From assembly GCA_020635075.1 (NCBI GenBank), contig JACKAM010000003.1, forward strand, positions 1 through 64,000: DNA of 64,000 bases, read 5' to 3'. How positions within the stretch are numbered: position 1 is the stretch's first letter; the number at the start of each line of letters is the position of its first letter. The notes under the pieces were generated by a model that was not told where the DNA came from, did not search any database, and saw only the letters and a program-made list of their open reading frames with translations. The position numbers were made by a program, and so were the translations under genes. Of this stretch, positions 34,642 to 46,121 are shown piece after piece. The stretch comes from Pseudobdellovibrionaceae bacterium. GTDB taxonomy: Bacteria; Bdellovibrionota; Bdellovibrionia; Bdellovibrionales; UBA1609.

Positions 34642-36342
34642 ATGAGATTTTTTGGATGGCAGAGTTCCACATGGTGGAGCTCAAGGGTGTTCTATTCCCT
34701 TCTGACAATATTAGTAGGTCTGAGCTTTGGCGTGTTCCAGAACTGCGCCAAAGTGAAGTTCACAGCCAAAAACCAGCCCAGTGAAGAGGGCGGCGGAGTC
34801 GGCGGCCTTGGCCCCGGCGCCGGTGGCCCTGGTGGGCCTGGAACGGGTCCTGGTGGCCCAGGAACAGGTCCCGGCGGTCCTGGTGGCCCCGGTGGACCAG
34901 GCGGTCCTGGTGGGCCGGGTGGTCCCGGTGGACCGGGTGGACCCGGCACTCCTCCGGTGGTGATCATTCCCCCACCTGTAATTCCTCCCGGAACACCTCC
35001 TCCGGGATACATTCCCCCTCCCGGCTATATTCCTCCTCCGGGATATATGCCTGCATCAGTGGAGCTCATTGGTGTGGAGATGGGATTCGGCGGGCAAAGC
35101 CAGCCCCGTCTGCAACTGCTTCGCAGCTCCGAGCGAATCATTGCTTCGGGCCTCTCCTACCAGGGAGGCCAATTGATTGTGGCGGGAACGGTTCAAAAGG
35201 GCAGCGATAAAGATGTGGCCATTCTTAAGTTAAATGCCAATGGACAAATTCAACAAGCCATCAGCCTGTCAGGCGATGGCCAAGAGGAAATCACGGCGCA
35301 AACAACTTCCTTTGCCGGTGAAGTGACCAGTGTTGGATCCGTATTACGTCGTGGTGATGAAGGCATCTACCGTCGCGATGCTCTGGTCATCGTCCAAGGC
35401 CAAAACGACATTCAAGTTTCGACCTTTACCGCTGGTGCAGTTACAAAACTCAATGCGGTGAGTGCTAAGCAAAACACTTACCTGGCCGGATCGGCCACAG
35501 ATTCTCTGCGCGGAGACAACAAAGCTCCATTGATGGCTCAATTTGATAGTCGCCAGGGTGTGCGCTGGAGCCGCCGCTTGGCCAGCGTTCAATCCGGCGA
35601 GTTTATGGCCGTCACTGAATCAGGTGGCCAGGCTGTGGGTGTGGGTTATGCCGCCAGCGGCAACTTTTCAAAAGTATCCGCTCTCATTGCCCGCTTCAGC
35701 CAAGAAGGTGAGTTTATAAGTGCTAAAGAGATCAATCTGGGTGGCACCACCCAGGCCCATGCCGCTGCCAGCACCCGCGATGGCGGACTGGTTATTGGCG
35801 GTTCTTTGAGCAATCACGATGGCACTTCTGAACAAGGCTTTATTCTCCGCCTGTCGGCCGACGACAAGGTGGAGTGGGCCCATCTCACTCCCTCGCAGAT
35901 GCGCATTCAGGCAATTGAGATTGATACCAATGGTGACGTGGTGGCTACCGGCAGTCGCGAAGCTCAAGACTCTCAGTGGTCCGTGCAAGCCTACCGCCTA
36001 ACTGCTGACGGACGCATTCTCAGTCAGAACCGCATCGGTGAACGCATGGGAAGCTCCTTTGCCGGAAAGGCCATGACTTTGGATGAGCGAGGTGCTGTTC
36101 GCATCGCCTTTAATAGTGCTCTGGTCGGCGGAAGCTACAATCCCATTGGTCTGATCCGCCTCGATGGCCAGGAGTCCTCCTGTGATCAGGTGAGCGCAGA
36201 CAGTTCTTCGACCAAGGAAGTCACCTCTTCACTTATGAACACCACCGCTAACTGGTCGGCATCTGAGGGGCAACTGGTGGCGACGGCCTACGCCACACAG
36301 GTTGAGAGTCTGTCGGTCGCTGACGAGAAGGTCTGCCTATAA
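34642..36342 (+). CDS. Surface lipoprotein with Gly-Pro-Gly repeat and beta-propeller-like region
   Basis: 566 residues from the ATG at 34642 (GGTGGAGAAG upstream). A signal peptide ends in GVFQNC. After a short linker comes about 50 residues of Gly-Pro-Gly triplets with no charge, then a Pro-rich segment with PPPGYI repeats. The remaining about 400 residues contain repeated short motifs (AILKLNANGQIQQAISLSG, ALIARFSQEGEFISAKEINL, FILRLSADDKVEWAHL) like beta-propeller delta-60-type repeats. Glycine at two of every three positions suggests a polyglycine-II bundle rather than collagen. Function unknown; cell-surface stalk plus binding head is a guess. Confidence 0.78.
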   Translation: MRFFGWQSSTWWSSRVFYSLLTILVGLSFGVFQNCAKVKFTAKNQPSEEGGGVGGLGPGAGGPGGPGTGPGGPGTGPGGPGGPGGPGGPGGPGGPGGPGGPGTPPVVIIPPPVIPPGTPPPGYIPPPGYIPPPGYMPASVELIGVEMGFGGQSQPRLQLLRSSERIIASGLSYQGGQLIVAGTVQKGSDKDVAILKLNANGQIQQAISLSGDGQEEITAQTTSFAGEVTSVGSVLRRGDEGIYRRDALVIVQGQNDIQVSTFTAGAVTKLNAVSAKQNTYLAGSATDSLRGDNKAPLMAQFDSRQGVRWSRRLASVQSGEFMAVTESGGQAVGVGYAASGNFSKVSALIARFSQEGEFISAKEINLGGTTQAHAAASTRDGGLVIGGSLSNHDGTSEQGFILRLSADDKVEWAHLTPSQMRIQAIEIDTNGDVVATGSREAQDSQWSVQAYRLTADGRILSQNRIGERMGSSFAGKAMTLDERGAVRIAFNSALVGGSYNPIGLIRLDGQESSCDQVSADSSSTKEVTSSLMNTTANWSASEGQLVATAYATQVESLSVADEKVCL

Positions 36343-36438
36343 GTTAAGATTTCATAAGCTCATGACGTGGGTGGCAAACAAATGGCCTCTGCCACCCAAA
36401 GATTGACCCAAGTCTGGTTTCAAATAGACTTAGGCTCC

Positions 36439-37491
36439 ATGGGTAAAAACAACTTCGGGACTCATCTTCTTCCAATTCTCCTTTTGATGGCACAACTGTT
36501 CTCGCCAACAGCCCTGGCGGATTCTGGCAAATGGCAGGACCGCTTCCACGTTTTCGGTTATGCCGATGTGGTGCTCGGTGAAAACCGCTATGAGAGTGAG
36601 ACGGTGGGCTTTGATGCCTACCACTTTACCACCAATATCAATGTCAATGTGGCCAAACACTGGCGCCTGTTTACAGATGTCACCTATGAGCACGGTCCCA
36701 TGCACACCGAGTCCTCAACTAATGGGGACATCAAAGTCCGCTATCAGTTGATTGGCACCTATAATCCTTGGCTGGAATTGAAAGCGGGGAAGTTTTTGTC
36801 CCCCTACGGCGAGCAAAACACCTATCACGATGCCAGCCCCACTTATCTTTCGGTTACAAGTCCCAGATCCATTTACTGGAAGCGAAAGATCAACCCTTCG
36901 GGCTCTGTCCAGGACCGCCTCTATGCTAAGGAGGCTGCAGGATTGTGGTTCACAGGTGGCGGCCACTTGTCTGAGTGGTTTTTGAGCTATGATCTTTACG
37001 TCACCAATGGACGAAGTGACACGAGTAACCCCTATAAGTATGACAAAAAGGACCACGACAAACCCATTGGCGCTCGTCTGGAGCTTAATTCCCCTGACAA
37101 TATTAAATTGGGATTGAGCTACTACACGGAAGACCATCAGCCGACAAATGCGCGGATCAATGTCTACGGAGCCCACCTGACGGGCGAGGTGTTTTCACGG
37201 CTGATTTTCCAAACGGAGTACATGCAGGCTCAGCTCAAAGAAAATGCCGATGCATATGACAATAAAATGGATGCCTACTTTGTCCAGCTCGCCTATCGCT
37301 GGAACAAATTCACTCCCTATCTGCGCTATGATTCCTTCGATGATGAGGACAAGTGGAATGGCGATGGGGAGCACATTCAGACATTTGGCTTTAACTACAA
37401 TATTGAGAGTGACGTTTTTTTAAAGCTTGAATTCGCAAGCATTGAGGAGGGTGAAGATGTTTGGCAATCCCAAATCTCTCTGGCCTTCTAA
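36439..37491 (+). CDS. Outer-membrane porin-like beta-barrel
   Basis: 350 residues from the ATG at 36439. A signal peptide (LLPILLLMAQLFSPTALA) is followed by alternating amphipathic strands with aromatic girdles (LELKAGKFLSPYG, LKLEFASIEEGEDVW) ending in ...ISLAF, the C-terminal aromatic of outer-membrane barrels. It resembles the phosphate-selective porin O/P group. The following phosphate-binding-like gene overlaps its end by 35 bp, supporting a shared role in anion or phosphate uptake. Confidence 0.75.
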   Translation: MGKNNFGTHLLPILLLMAQLFSPTALADSGKWQDRFHVFGYADVVLGENRYESETVGFDAYHFTTNINVNVAKHWRLFTDVTYEHGPMHTESSTNGDIKVRYQLIGTYNPWLELKAGKFLSPYGEQNTYHDASPTYLSVTSPRSIYWKRKINPSGSVQDRLYAKEAAGLWFTGGGHLSEWFLSYDLYVTNGRSDTSNPYKYDKKDHDKPIGARLELNSPDNIKLGLSYYTEDHQPTNARINVYGAHLTGEVFSRLIFQTEYMQAQLKENADAYDNKMDAYFVQLAYRWNKFTPYLRYDSFDDEDKWNGDGEHIQTFGFNYNIESDVFLKLEFASIEEGEDVWQSQISLAF

Positions 37492-37906
37492 GGTATTTTG
37501 CCTCATTGCCAGCTTGATGTGTTTCGTTGGACTGGCCCATGGAGAGCCCCTTATCCTGGTGGCCAATCCCAAAAGCCAAGTCTCCCAGATGAATAAATCC
37601 GAGATTAAGGACATCTTGTTGGGACGAAAAATCTTTACTTCTAATGAATCCCGCATTCGGGTGTTTTTGCCAAGCCTCGACGATCAAGCGGCCAGGGACT
37701 TTGTCCACAGCTATACCGGCATGGACCAACAACAGTTTTTGGCCTATTGGCGTAGGCGCCTCTTCTCAGGGCGAGGGACTCCTCCCCTGTTCGTTGAACC
37801 CTCCAGTGAAATCATCACCCGTGTCCAGGGAAGCGACGGTGGCCTTGGCCTTGTCCCCTCAACTCAAGACAAGAAAGACCTCAACACAGTCTCCATCCAA
37901 GATTAA
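37457..37906 (+). CDS. PstS-like periplasmic phosphate-binding-fold protein
   Basis: 149 residues from the ATG at 37457, with GAGGAGGGTG upstream. Signal peptide (FCLIASLMCFVGLAHG), then a short binding-protein fold of the PBP_like type: LILVANPKSQVSQMNKSEIK, DILLGRK, and SDGGLGLVPS. It is about half the length of true PstS, typical of short phosphate-ABC-like orphan proteins. It overlaps the porin gene, so the two are co-transcribed. Copy B of the structured repeat begins 13 bp after its stop. Confidence 0.78.
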   Translation: MFGNPKSLWPSKVFCLIASLMCFVGLAHGEPLILVANPKSQVSQMNKSEIKDILLGRKIFTSNESRIRVFLPSLDDQAARDFVHSYTGMDQQQFLAYWRRRLFSGRGTPPLFVEPSSEIITRVQGSDGGLGLVPSTQDKKDLNTVSIQD

Positions 37907-37919
37907 GGAACGTGGCTAA

Positions 37920-38210
37920 AAACTCCCCCTGTTAATTGGTGATCCACAAAATCCTTTATCAGTAAAGTCGGTCCTTTGCCGACCATTCTCCGCAAATCCT
38001 CACGCGCCTTTCGGCCGCAGGCGTGTCTTCGGAGTGCGTCAGCGTGCTGCCGCACCCCGTTCGGCTGAGCCTATTCCCCTTGGTCACTCAGCCTCCCACC
38101 ATGCGCGACGGCGGAGGATTCGGATTTCCGGGAATGGCTCGGCAATCGGACCTATTCCAGGACAAAGGCAACACACGGTTTTGTGGATCACCAATTAAGA
38201 GGGGCAGTTT
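37920..38210 (-). repeat. Dispersed structured repeat, full copy B (inverted)
   Basis: About 291 bp, the reverse complement of copies A and C. The ends read AACT(G)CCCC and TTAATTGGTGATCCACAAAA on both sides, so they match each other rather than copy C, which has TTCATTGTTGATCC. Inverted similarity continues inward for about 90 bp (CCTTT..GGTCC..TGCCGA..CCATTC). The internal stem GTGCG/CGCAC (38034-38038, 38051-38055) matches copy A. It sits between two convergent stop codons, 13 and 13 bp away. Confidence 0.88.
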
Positions 38211-38223
38211 GTAAATGTTTAAC

Positions 38224-38463
38224 CTATTCAGCCAAGGCCTCGGGCAAAGCCGCTCGGGCCTTATCCATGTCAGAAGCGGGAACCTTGATAAAAAAGGCTG
38301 AAGGAGTGTCCATGAGAGCACCGGGGGCCGCCTCAACGATGGCACTTAATCCTTTGTTCTGGAGACGACTGGCAATAACCAATACATCGGCCACGCTGAA
38401 AAACCCTTGGGTCGAATCGAGTCTAACCAAAATCACCAATGGATCTTTTTCGTCAGGGCACAT
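38224..38463 (-). CDS. Small cytoplasmic protein of unknown function after uvrC
   Basis: 79 residues. The pattern LVRLDSTQGFFSVADVLVIA, then SRLQNKGLSAIVEAAPGA and a final helix resembles a small alpha-beta fold similar to the DUF2007 type, by eye only. The ATG lies 2 bp after the uvrC stop codon, so translation is coupled. Probably the last gene of the repair operon. Confidence 0.6.
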   Translation of the reverse strand: MCPDEKDPLVILVRLDSTQGFFSVADVLVIASRLQNKGLSAIVEAAPGALMDTPSAFFIKVPASDMDKARAALPEALAE

Positions 38464-38465
38464 TT

Positions 38466-40343
38466 CTACTCCTCCTCGTTGTCATGATTAAGGGCGGCTT
38501 GAATGCCTTCGGCGAGAGCGCGGTTAAAACCTTTGAGGGCGGCAATTTCATCGATGTCGGCGCGGCGAATGGCTTCGAGGGAGCCAAACTGGGCGAGAAG
38601 GTATTTTTTCTTTTGCGCACCCAGGCCTCGGACTTGGTCGAGACTGCTGGATAACAAACTCTTTTCACGCAGCTTGCGGTGAAAGGTTATGGCCACCCGG
38701 TGGGCTTCATCCCGCAATTGTACGAGAATATTGAGGGCTTCAGATCCTTTTCGAAAAGTAACCGGGTTCTGCCGGCCTGGAAGAAAAAAACGCTCCTGGG
38801 ATTCGTGCACTTCCTGATCGGTGAACTCCCCTTGGGTACGGGCCTTGGCCATGCCGACGACGGGAATCTCCGGTCGTCCCAACTCCTTTAACACTTCCAC
38901 GGCCATTTTTAATTGGCCTTTGCCCCCGTCGACCACAATCAACTGTGGATCTTCATATTCGGTGTGAGCCAAACGACGGGACAAAACTTCTTTCATCGAC
39001 TGGAAGTCATTGGGACCATCCACGGATTTGATCTTGTATTTGCGGTAGTCCTCTTTGCGGGCCGTGCCTTCTTCAAACACCACCTGAGAGGCCACAGTTT
39101 GAGCTCCCTGAAAGTTGGAGATATCAAAGCACTCCATCCTTCTTGGCAGGGCCGGAAGGTGGAGTTTTTTCTGAATCTCCTCAAGGCCGCCAAGGATATT
39201 TTCCTGCTTGGTTACCTGATCCTTAAAGTGATTCTTGGCGTTTTTCTCCGCCATGGTCATCAGTTCGCGTCCGCCTTGATCCAGAGCGTGAACCAATGAG
39301 GGCCGCTTGCGCTGCCTTTCCCAAAACACATCGATCAGCAGCTTGTGAATGTCACCGCCCAGGTCTACAGGCAACAAAATCTCATCAGGGATCACATTGT
39401 CCGCATAGTATTGGTTCAAAAAGGAAGTCATCCACTCCCGTGGGTCCTCCCCTTCCTTCGACACATCCAACTTGGGAAAAAACTGAAAGCGATTGCCGAT
39501 CACCCGACCGCGGCGAATATGCAAGGTTTCAATTAAAGTCCCTCGCGTGTCACCAAAGTAGGCCACCACGTCCACATCCCGATCCTGCTTGGTGGAGACC
39601 ACGCTTTGTCTTTCCCAAATGGCCTCAATCGCCCGCAAGCTGTCACGAAACTTGGCCGCTGCCTCAAAGCGTTCTTGTTCCGAAGCATCGCGCATCCGCC
39701 GGGTGAGATCCTGCACCACCTTTTTGTCCTCACCCCTTAGATACTCAAGGGCGCTGTCCACATCCGCGCGATAGTCCTTTGGCTTAATCAAATCGACACA
39801 GGGACCGCTGCAGCGACCAATTTGGTAGGTCATGCAAGGGCGTTTGCGTGACTTTAGAAAGGCGTCTGAACAGTCGCGAATGCGAAAGGTGCGATTGAGA
39901 AAGCGAATGGTCTCGCGCACCGCCATGCCGCTCGTGTAGGGTCCAAAATACAAGGACCCGTCACTGTCCACCCGGCGGCTGAGGTAAAACCGGGGGAAGT
40001 CATCGGCCACGCTGACTTTGATGTAAGGATAGGCCTTGTCGTCCTTAAGACGAATATTGTAGCGCGGACGGAATTTTTTGATCAGAGAGGCCTCAAGCAA
40101 AAAGGCTTCAACCTCGGTATTGGTCAGAATGTACTCAATGTGGTCGATCTGATTGACCAGGTACTGGGTTTTTACACTGTTATCCGAGCTTTTGTTGAAA
40201 TAAGACCGCACCCGATTGCGCAAGCTTTTGGCTTTGCCCACATAGATGACTTTTTCCCGGATGTTTTTCATCAAATAGACACCGGGGAGTTCGGGGAACT
40301 CTTTGACAAGAGACTTTAACTCTTCAATCCTTTTCACACCCAT
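38466..40343 (-). CDS. uvrC: UvrABC system protein C (excinuclease subunit)
   Basis: 625 residues, full length. The GIY-YIG nuclease domain is at the N-terminus (LPGVYLMKNIREKVIYVGKA), followed by a Cys-rich segment (RPCMTYQIGRCSGPC), the UVR motif that contacts UvrB, the RNase-H-like endonuclease (ECFDISNFQGAQTVAS, VVDGGKGQL) and a helix-hairpin-helix tail (QVRGLGAQKKKYLLAQF). It cuts both sides of a DNA lesion once UvrB is loaded. It follows uvrB by 35 bp. Confidence 0.96.
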   Translation of the reverse strand: MGVKRIEELKSLVKEFPELPGVYLMKNIREKVIYVGKAKSLRNRVRSYFNKSSDNSVKTQYLVNQIDHIEYILTNTEVEAFLLEASLIKKFRPRYNIRLKDDKAYPYIKVSVADDFPRFYLSRRVDSDGSLYFGPYTSGMAVRETIRFLNRTFRIRDCSDAFLKSRKRPCMTYQIGRCSGPCVDLIKPKDYRADVDSALEYLRGEDKKVVQDLTRRMRDASEQERFEAAAKFRDSLRAIEAIWERQSVVSTKQDRDVDVVAYFGDTRGTLIETLHIRRGRVIGNRFQFFPKLDVSKEGEDPREWMTSFLNQYYADNVIPDEILLPVDLGGDIHKLLIDVFWERQRKRPSLVHALDQGGRELMTMAEKNAKNHFKDQVTKQENILGGLEEIQKKLHLPALPRRMECFDISNFQGAQTVASQVVFEEGTARKEDYRKYKIKSVDGPNDFQSMKEVLSRRLAHTEYEDPQLIVVDGGKGQLKMAVEVLKELGRPEIPVVGMAKARTQGEFTDQEVHESQERFFLPGRQNPVTFRKGSEALNILVQLRDEAHRVAITFHRKLREKSLLSSSLDQVRGLGAQKKKYLLAQFGSLEAIRRADIDEIAALKGFNRALAEGIQAALNHDNEEE

Positions 40344-40378
40344 GGCGGCCTTTTAACCCATCCCTGAATCAAAACACA

Positions 40379-42454
<2,076 letters not shown>

Positions 42455-42499
42455 CGGGGGCCGGGCTTGTCGCTTAGACAGACAACACCTCTCTTTTGA

Positions 42500-43957
42500 T
42501 TACTTGGCCACTTCCCATACGGTCCCCTCGGGACTGTCCTGGACGGCAATGCCTTTTGCTGCCAACTCGTCGCGAATACGATCGGACTCAGCCCAGTTTT
42601 TGTCCGTCCGGGCCTGACTTCGAGCTGTGACGAGTTGATCAATGTCGGATCGTTTAAGACCCTTGTCCTCTAAAAGCATATCGTCCAACACTCGCAAGTA
42701 CTCAGCCGGATTCTCTTGAAACAAGGCCATCAAGGTGCCCTTGTTTTTCATCCAGTGAAGAAAAACTTCGGCCAAAGCCTTTTTGTCGGCCGTCACCTTG
42801 CCCGGAGTGCGAGCCAGATTGTTGTAGAGGCGGATCACTTCATAAATGCGGGCCATGACCTCGGGAGTGTTAAAATCATCATCCAAAGCTTTGGCTATCC
42901 CCTCGTCAGCCTCGTTAATGGCCTTTTCAAATTTGTCCGGCAGCGGAGCCAGTTCCAGCGGGGCTTGGATCAAAACCTCGGCATGGGCCATGGCGGAATA
43001 AATGCGGGCAAGACCGGCAATTGAGCGATGGATCTGCTCCTCACTCAAATCAGTGGTGCTGCGATAGTGAGAAGAGAGCATCATAAACTTGAGGATCTCC
43101 GCATTGTATTGCTCTAAAAAGGAGCGAGCGGTGCGAATGTTCCCCAGGCTCTTGCTCATCTTCTGGTCGCCAAAGTTGATCATATTGTTGTGCATCCAGT
43201 AGCGCACAAAGGGCTTTCCCGTGCAGCCTTCACTCTGGGCCACTTCATTTTCATGATGGGGAAAGACCAAATCCAAACCACCACCATGAATATCAATGGT
43301 GTCACCTAAGATGGTCCTCGCCATGGTCGAGCACTCAATGTGCCAGCCAGGCCGTCCCTTTCCCCAGGGCGAGGGCCAGGAAGGCTCCCCTTCTTTGGCG
43401 GCTTTCCACAGGGCAAAATCAGCTGGATGTTTTTTGCGCTCATCCACGTCCACCCGGTGACCGGCTTCCAGGTCGTCCAGGTTCTTGTTGCTGAGCTTTC
43501 CATAGCCATCAAAGGCATGGACATCGTAGTAGACTTCGTTATCCACCACATAGGCCTTGCCGTTTTTGATCAACTCTTCCACGAATTCGATGATCTCACT
43601 CATAAACTCCGTCACTCGCGGATTGCGCGAGTGAGGGCGAAGCTTGAGATCCCCGTAGTCCTTCTGAAACTCTTTGATGTAGCGTTCAGCAATTTCTGCT
43701 GAGTCCACACCTTCTTGTTTGGCCCGGTTGATGATCTTATCGTCCACATCGGTGTAGTTGTACACATAGGTGACTTTGAAGCCCTGGTGCTCAAACCAAT
43801 TGCGAACCATGTTAAAAAAGATGGCTCCGCGAAAGTTTCCCACATGAAGATAGTCGTAAACCGTCGGACCACACACATACATTCTCACCTCGCCTTCGTG
43901 CAGAGGCACAAAATCTTCTTTCTGGTGAGTCTGGGTGTTGTAAATGCGTACGGCCAC
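42500..43957 (-). CDS. cysS: Cysteinyl-tRNA synthetase
   Basis: 485 residues, class I synthetase charging tRNA-Cys. Zinc and HIGH-type region MYVCGPTVYDYLHVGNFRG, zinc ligand in GWHIECSTMA, the metal His pair in FPHHENEVAQSEG, and KMSKSLGN. The start is a GTG with AAGGAGAAGG upstream. It follows gltX by 55 bp, so both synthetases and the uvr genes are likely one transcript. Confidence 0.96.
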   Translation of the reverse strand: MAVRIYNTQTHQKEDFVPLHEGEVRMYVCGPTVYDYLHVGNFRGAIFFNMVRNWFEHQGFKVTYVYNYTDVDDKIINRAKQEGVDSAEIAERYIKEFQKDYGDLKLRPHSRNPRVTEFMSEIIEFVEELIKNGKAYVVDNEVYYDVHAFDGYGKLSNKNLDDLEAGHRVDVDERKKHPADFALWKAAKEGEPSWPSPWGKGRPGWHIECSTMARTILGDTIDIHGGGLDLVFPHHENEVAQSEGCTGKPFVRYWMHNNMINFGDQKMSKSLGNIRTARSFLEQYNAEILKFMMLSSHYRSTTDLSEEQIHRSIAGLARIYSAMAHAEVLIQAPLELAPLPDKFEKAINEADEGIAKALDDDFNTPEVMARIYEVIRLYNNLARTPGKVTADKKALAEVFLHWMKNKGTLMALFQENPAEYLRVLDDMLLEDKGLKRSDIDQLVTARSQARTDKNWAESDRIRDELAAKGIAVQDSPEGTVWEVAK

Positions 43958-44012
43958 GGCCCTTCTCCTTAAGTGAGTATTCTAAAAATTGTAAACCGAC
44001 TCGGCTCAGACC

Positions 44013-45497
44013 TCAAGGCATGGCCTCAAGAACGGCCTGAGCCCGACCCATCAGGTCTTCTTTCTCCATCAAGGGCACCAGGATTTTTAGTTCAGCACCA
44101 TGAGGCTTGCCGAGCACGGCAACCCGAATGGGCATGAACAAAAACTTACCCTTCACCTGACATTCGTTCTTCACCCGATCCTGAGCTTCATTAAACTGAT
44201 CTTCGCTCATGTGCTGGCCATCGAGGCCCTTGAGAATCTCCATCCATTTGCTGACCACCGCTCGGCTGGATTCCCAGCCCAAGGTCTCGTCGGCCTCAGG
44301 CAAGATGGCAAAAGTTCCCTTAGACAGAGGGCGAAACAATTCCACACAGTCTTTAAGAGTTTCCATATAGGACTTCATCAGTTCGAGTGCGCGGTTTTGC
44401 CAATCGGAGTCGGCGGGCAAATCCAGGCCGGCTTCATCCAGAAAAGGCTTCATTCTCTGCCAAAGTTCATTGTGCGGCAGGGCCCGCAAATGAGTGGCAT
44501 TCACCCACTTAAGTTTTTGATCATCAAATACGGCTGGACTGGAATTGAAGCGATCCAAAGACATCTGATCGATCATCTCGTCCATGGACATGATCTCCTG
44601 ACCCTTGGGGGAGCTCCATCCCAGCAGGGCAATAAAGTTATTCAGAGCCTCGGGCAAATAGCCATTCTCCCGGTACTCATTGCAGCTGGTGGCACCGTGG
44701 CGCTTACTCAGCTTTTGCTTGTCTGGTCCCAAAATAATCGACATATGGCCAAACTGAGGAAGCTCAAACCCAAGGCCTTCATAGATCATCATCTGGCGAA
44801 GTGTATTGTTGAGGTGCTCCTCTGCCCTGTAGACATGACTGATCTTCATCAGAGCATCGTCAATCACACAGCAAAAATTGTAGACCGGCATCCCGCTTGA
44901 GCGGATCAACACAAAGTCTCCGACCATGTCCGAAGGAAAGGTGACCTGCCCGCGAACCAGGTCGTTCAAGACATAATCCCGCTTGTTGGTTTCGACCTTA
45001 AAGCGAATGGTCGCACTGTCACCCTTGGCCAAGCGAGCCCGGGCCTCTTCTGTGGACAGATCCCGATAGGGACTCAGCACCTGTTGACCACGGCCGGCGG
45101 CTTCGGCCTTTTGCTTTTCTGCGGCCAGCTCCTCGTCGGTCATAAAGCAATAAAAGGCCTTACCCATCTCCACCAGTTTTTCGGCGTATTCTTTGTAGAT
45201 TTGTTTGCGCTGGCTCTGCCGATAGGGACCATAGGGTCCCATATCCTGAAGAGTCTCCGGATGAGGTCCCTCATCCCACTTCAACCCCAGCCAGTGGAGA
45301 TCTTGGATCTGCATACGCATGGACTCTTCGGTGGATCTTTCCTCATCCGTGTCCTCGACCCGCAGAACAAATGTGCCCTTCATGTTTTTGGCCATCAGGT
45401 AACAATAGAGGGCTGTTCTTGCACCACCCACGTGAAGATAACCGGTGGGACTGGGGGCAAAACGAACGCGAAAAGACGGGCCAGTTGAGGCTGCCAT
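44013..45497 (-). CDS. gltX: Glutamyl-tRNA synthetase
   Basis: 494 residues, class I synthetase. HIGH-type motif FAPSPTGYLHVGGART at the N-terminus, KMSKS-type motif KLSKRHGATS near the middle, and an all-helical anticodon-binding C-terminus. AAGGAG precedes the ATG. A separate GlnRS gene is present at 46956, so GltX is probably discriminating (Glu only), which is inference. Confidence 0.96.
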   Translation of the reverse strand: MAASTGPSFRVRFAPSPTGYLHVGGARTALYCYLMAKNMKGTFVLRVEDTDEERSTEESMRMQIQDLHWLGLKWDEGPHPETLQDMGPYGPYRQSQRKQIYKEYAEKLVEMGKAFYCFMTDEELAAEKQKAEAAGRGQQVLSPYRDLSTEEARARLAKGDSATIRFKVETNKRDYVLNDLVRGQVTFPSDMVGDFVLIRSSGMPVYNFCCVIDDALMKISHVYRAEEHLNNTLRQMMIYEGLGFELPQFGHMSIILGPDKQKLSKRHGATSCNEYRENGYLPEALNNFIALLGWSSPKGQEIMSMDEMIDQMSLDRFNSSPAVFDDQKLKWVNATHLRALPHNELWQRMKPFLDEAGLDLPADSDWQNRALELMKSYMETLKDCVELFRPLSKGTFAILPEADETLGWESSRAVVSKWMEILKGLDGQHMSEDQFNEAQDRVKNECQVKGKFLFMPIRVAVLGKPHGAELKILVPLMEKEDLMGRAQAVLEAMP

Positions 45498-45567
45498 GTC
45501 AGATTCTCCTTCTCAGATCAAACAGCAAAGATGCCGCAACTTACCCTGAGGAGCAAACATGGGGCAC

Positions 45568-45600
45568 AAAAAAATCCAGGCCTCAGCGAGGCCTGGATTT
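45568..45600 (-). terminator. Rho-independent terminator after carD
   Basis: AAATCCAGGCCTC and GAGGCCTGGATTT form a 13-bp stem with a 3-base loop, with seven T on the minus strand after it. It separates carD from gltX. Confidence 0.92.
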
Positions 45601-45629
45601 CTTCCAAATTTCAAATGTCAGGGGCGCGA

Positions 45630-46121
45630 TCAGATATCGAAAATAGCCGCAATACCCTCAGCCTGTCTCAGCTCATCTTTGCTGGTGGCCAGAGTCAGCT
45701 CTTTCAATAGCAGATTACGAGCTGTGTCGAGCATCTTACGCTCACCAAAGGACAGCTCTTTGTCCACTTTCAGCACGAAAAGATCACGAAGAACTTCGGC
45801 GATCTCATAGACCGAGCCGGTCTTGATCTTCTCCATGTACTCCCGATAGCGGCGGTTCCAGGTTTGATTATCCACCTTCACGTCGGTTTCACGCAGGATC
45901 TCCAAAACCTTGGCAGCTTCAGACTTTGAGATAATCGGACGAAGACCCACGGATTCCGCATTGTTCTTGGGAACCATGATTTTCATTCCGGACTCAATAA
46001 TTTGAATGGTGTAAAACGTCTGCTTAGAACCCAAAATCTCTTTGGTTTCAATCGCAGTGACTTGGCCAACGCCATGTCCAGGATAGACCGCGTTGTCACC
46101 AACATTGAATGTTGAAGCCAT
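45630..46121 (-). CDS. carD: CarD/CdnL-family transcription regulator
   Basis: 163 residues. The N-terminal RNA-polymerase-interaction (Tudor-like) domain reads NVGDNAVYPGHGVGQVTAIE; the helical C-terminal part includes NRRYREYMEKIKTGSVYEIA, the DNA-contact region. CdnL proteins stabilise open complexes at housekeeping promoters such as rRNA. GGAGGTTGATGG precedes the ATG. Transcribed alone, ending at a strong terminator. Confidence 0.94.
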   Translation of the reverse strand: MASTFNVGDNAVYPGHGVGQVTAIETKEILGSKQTFYTIQIIESGMKIMVPKNNAESVGLRPIISKSEAAKVLEILRETDVKVDNQTWNRRYREYMEKIKTGSVYEIAEVLRDLFVLKVDKELSFGERKMLDTARNLLLKELTLATSKDELRQAEGIAAIFDI

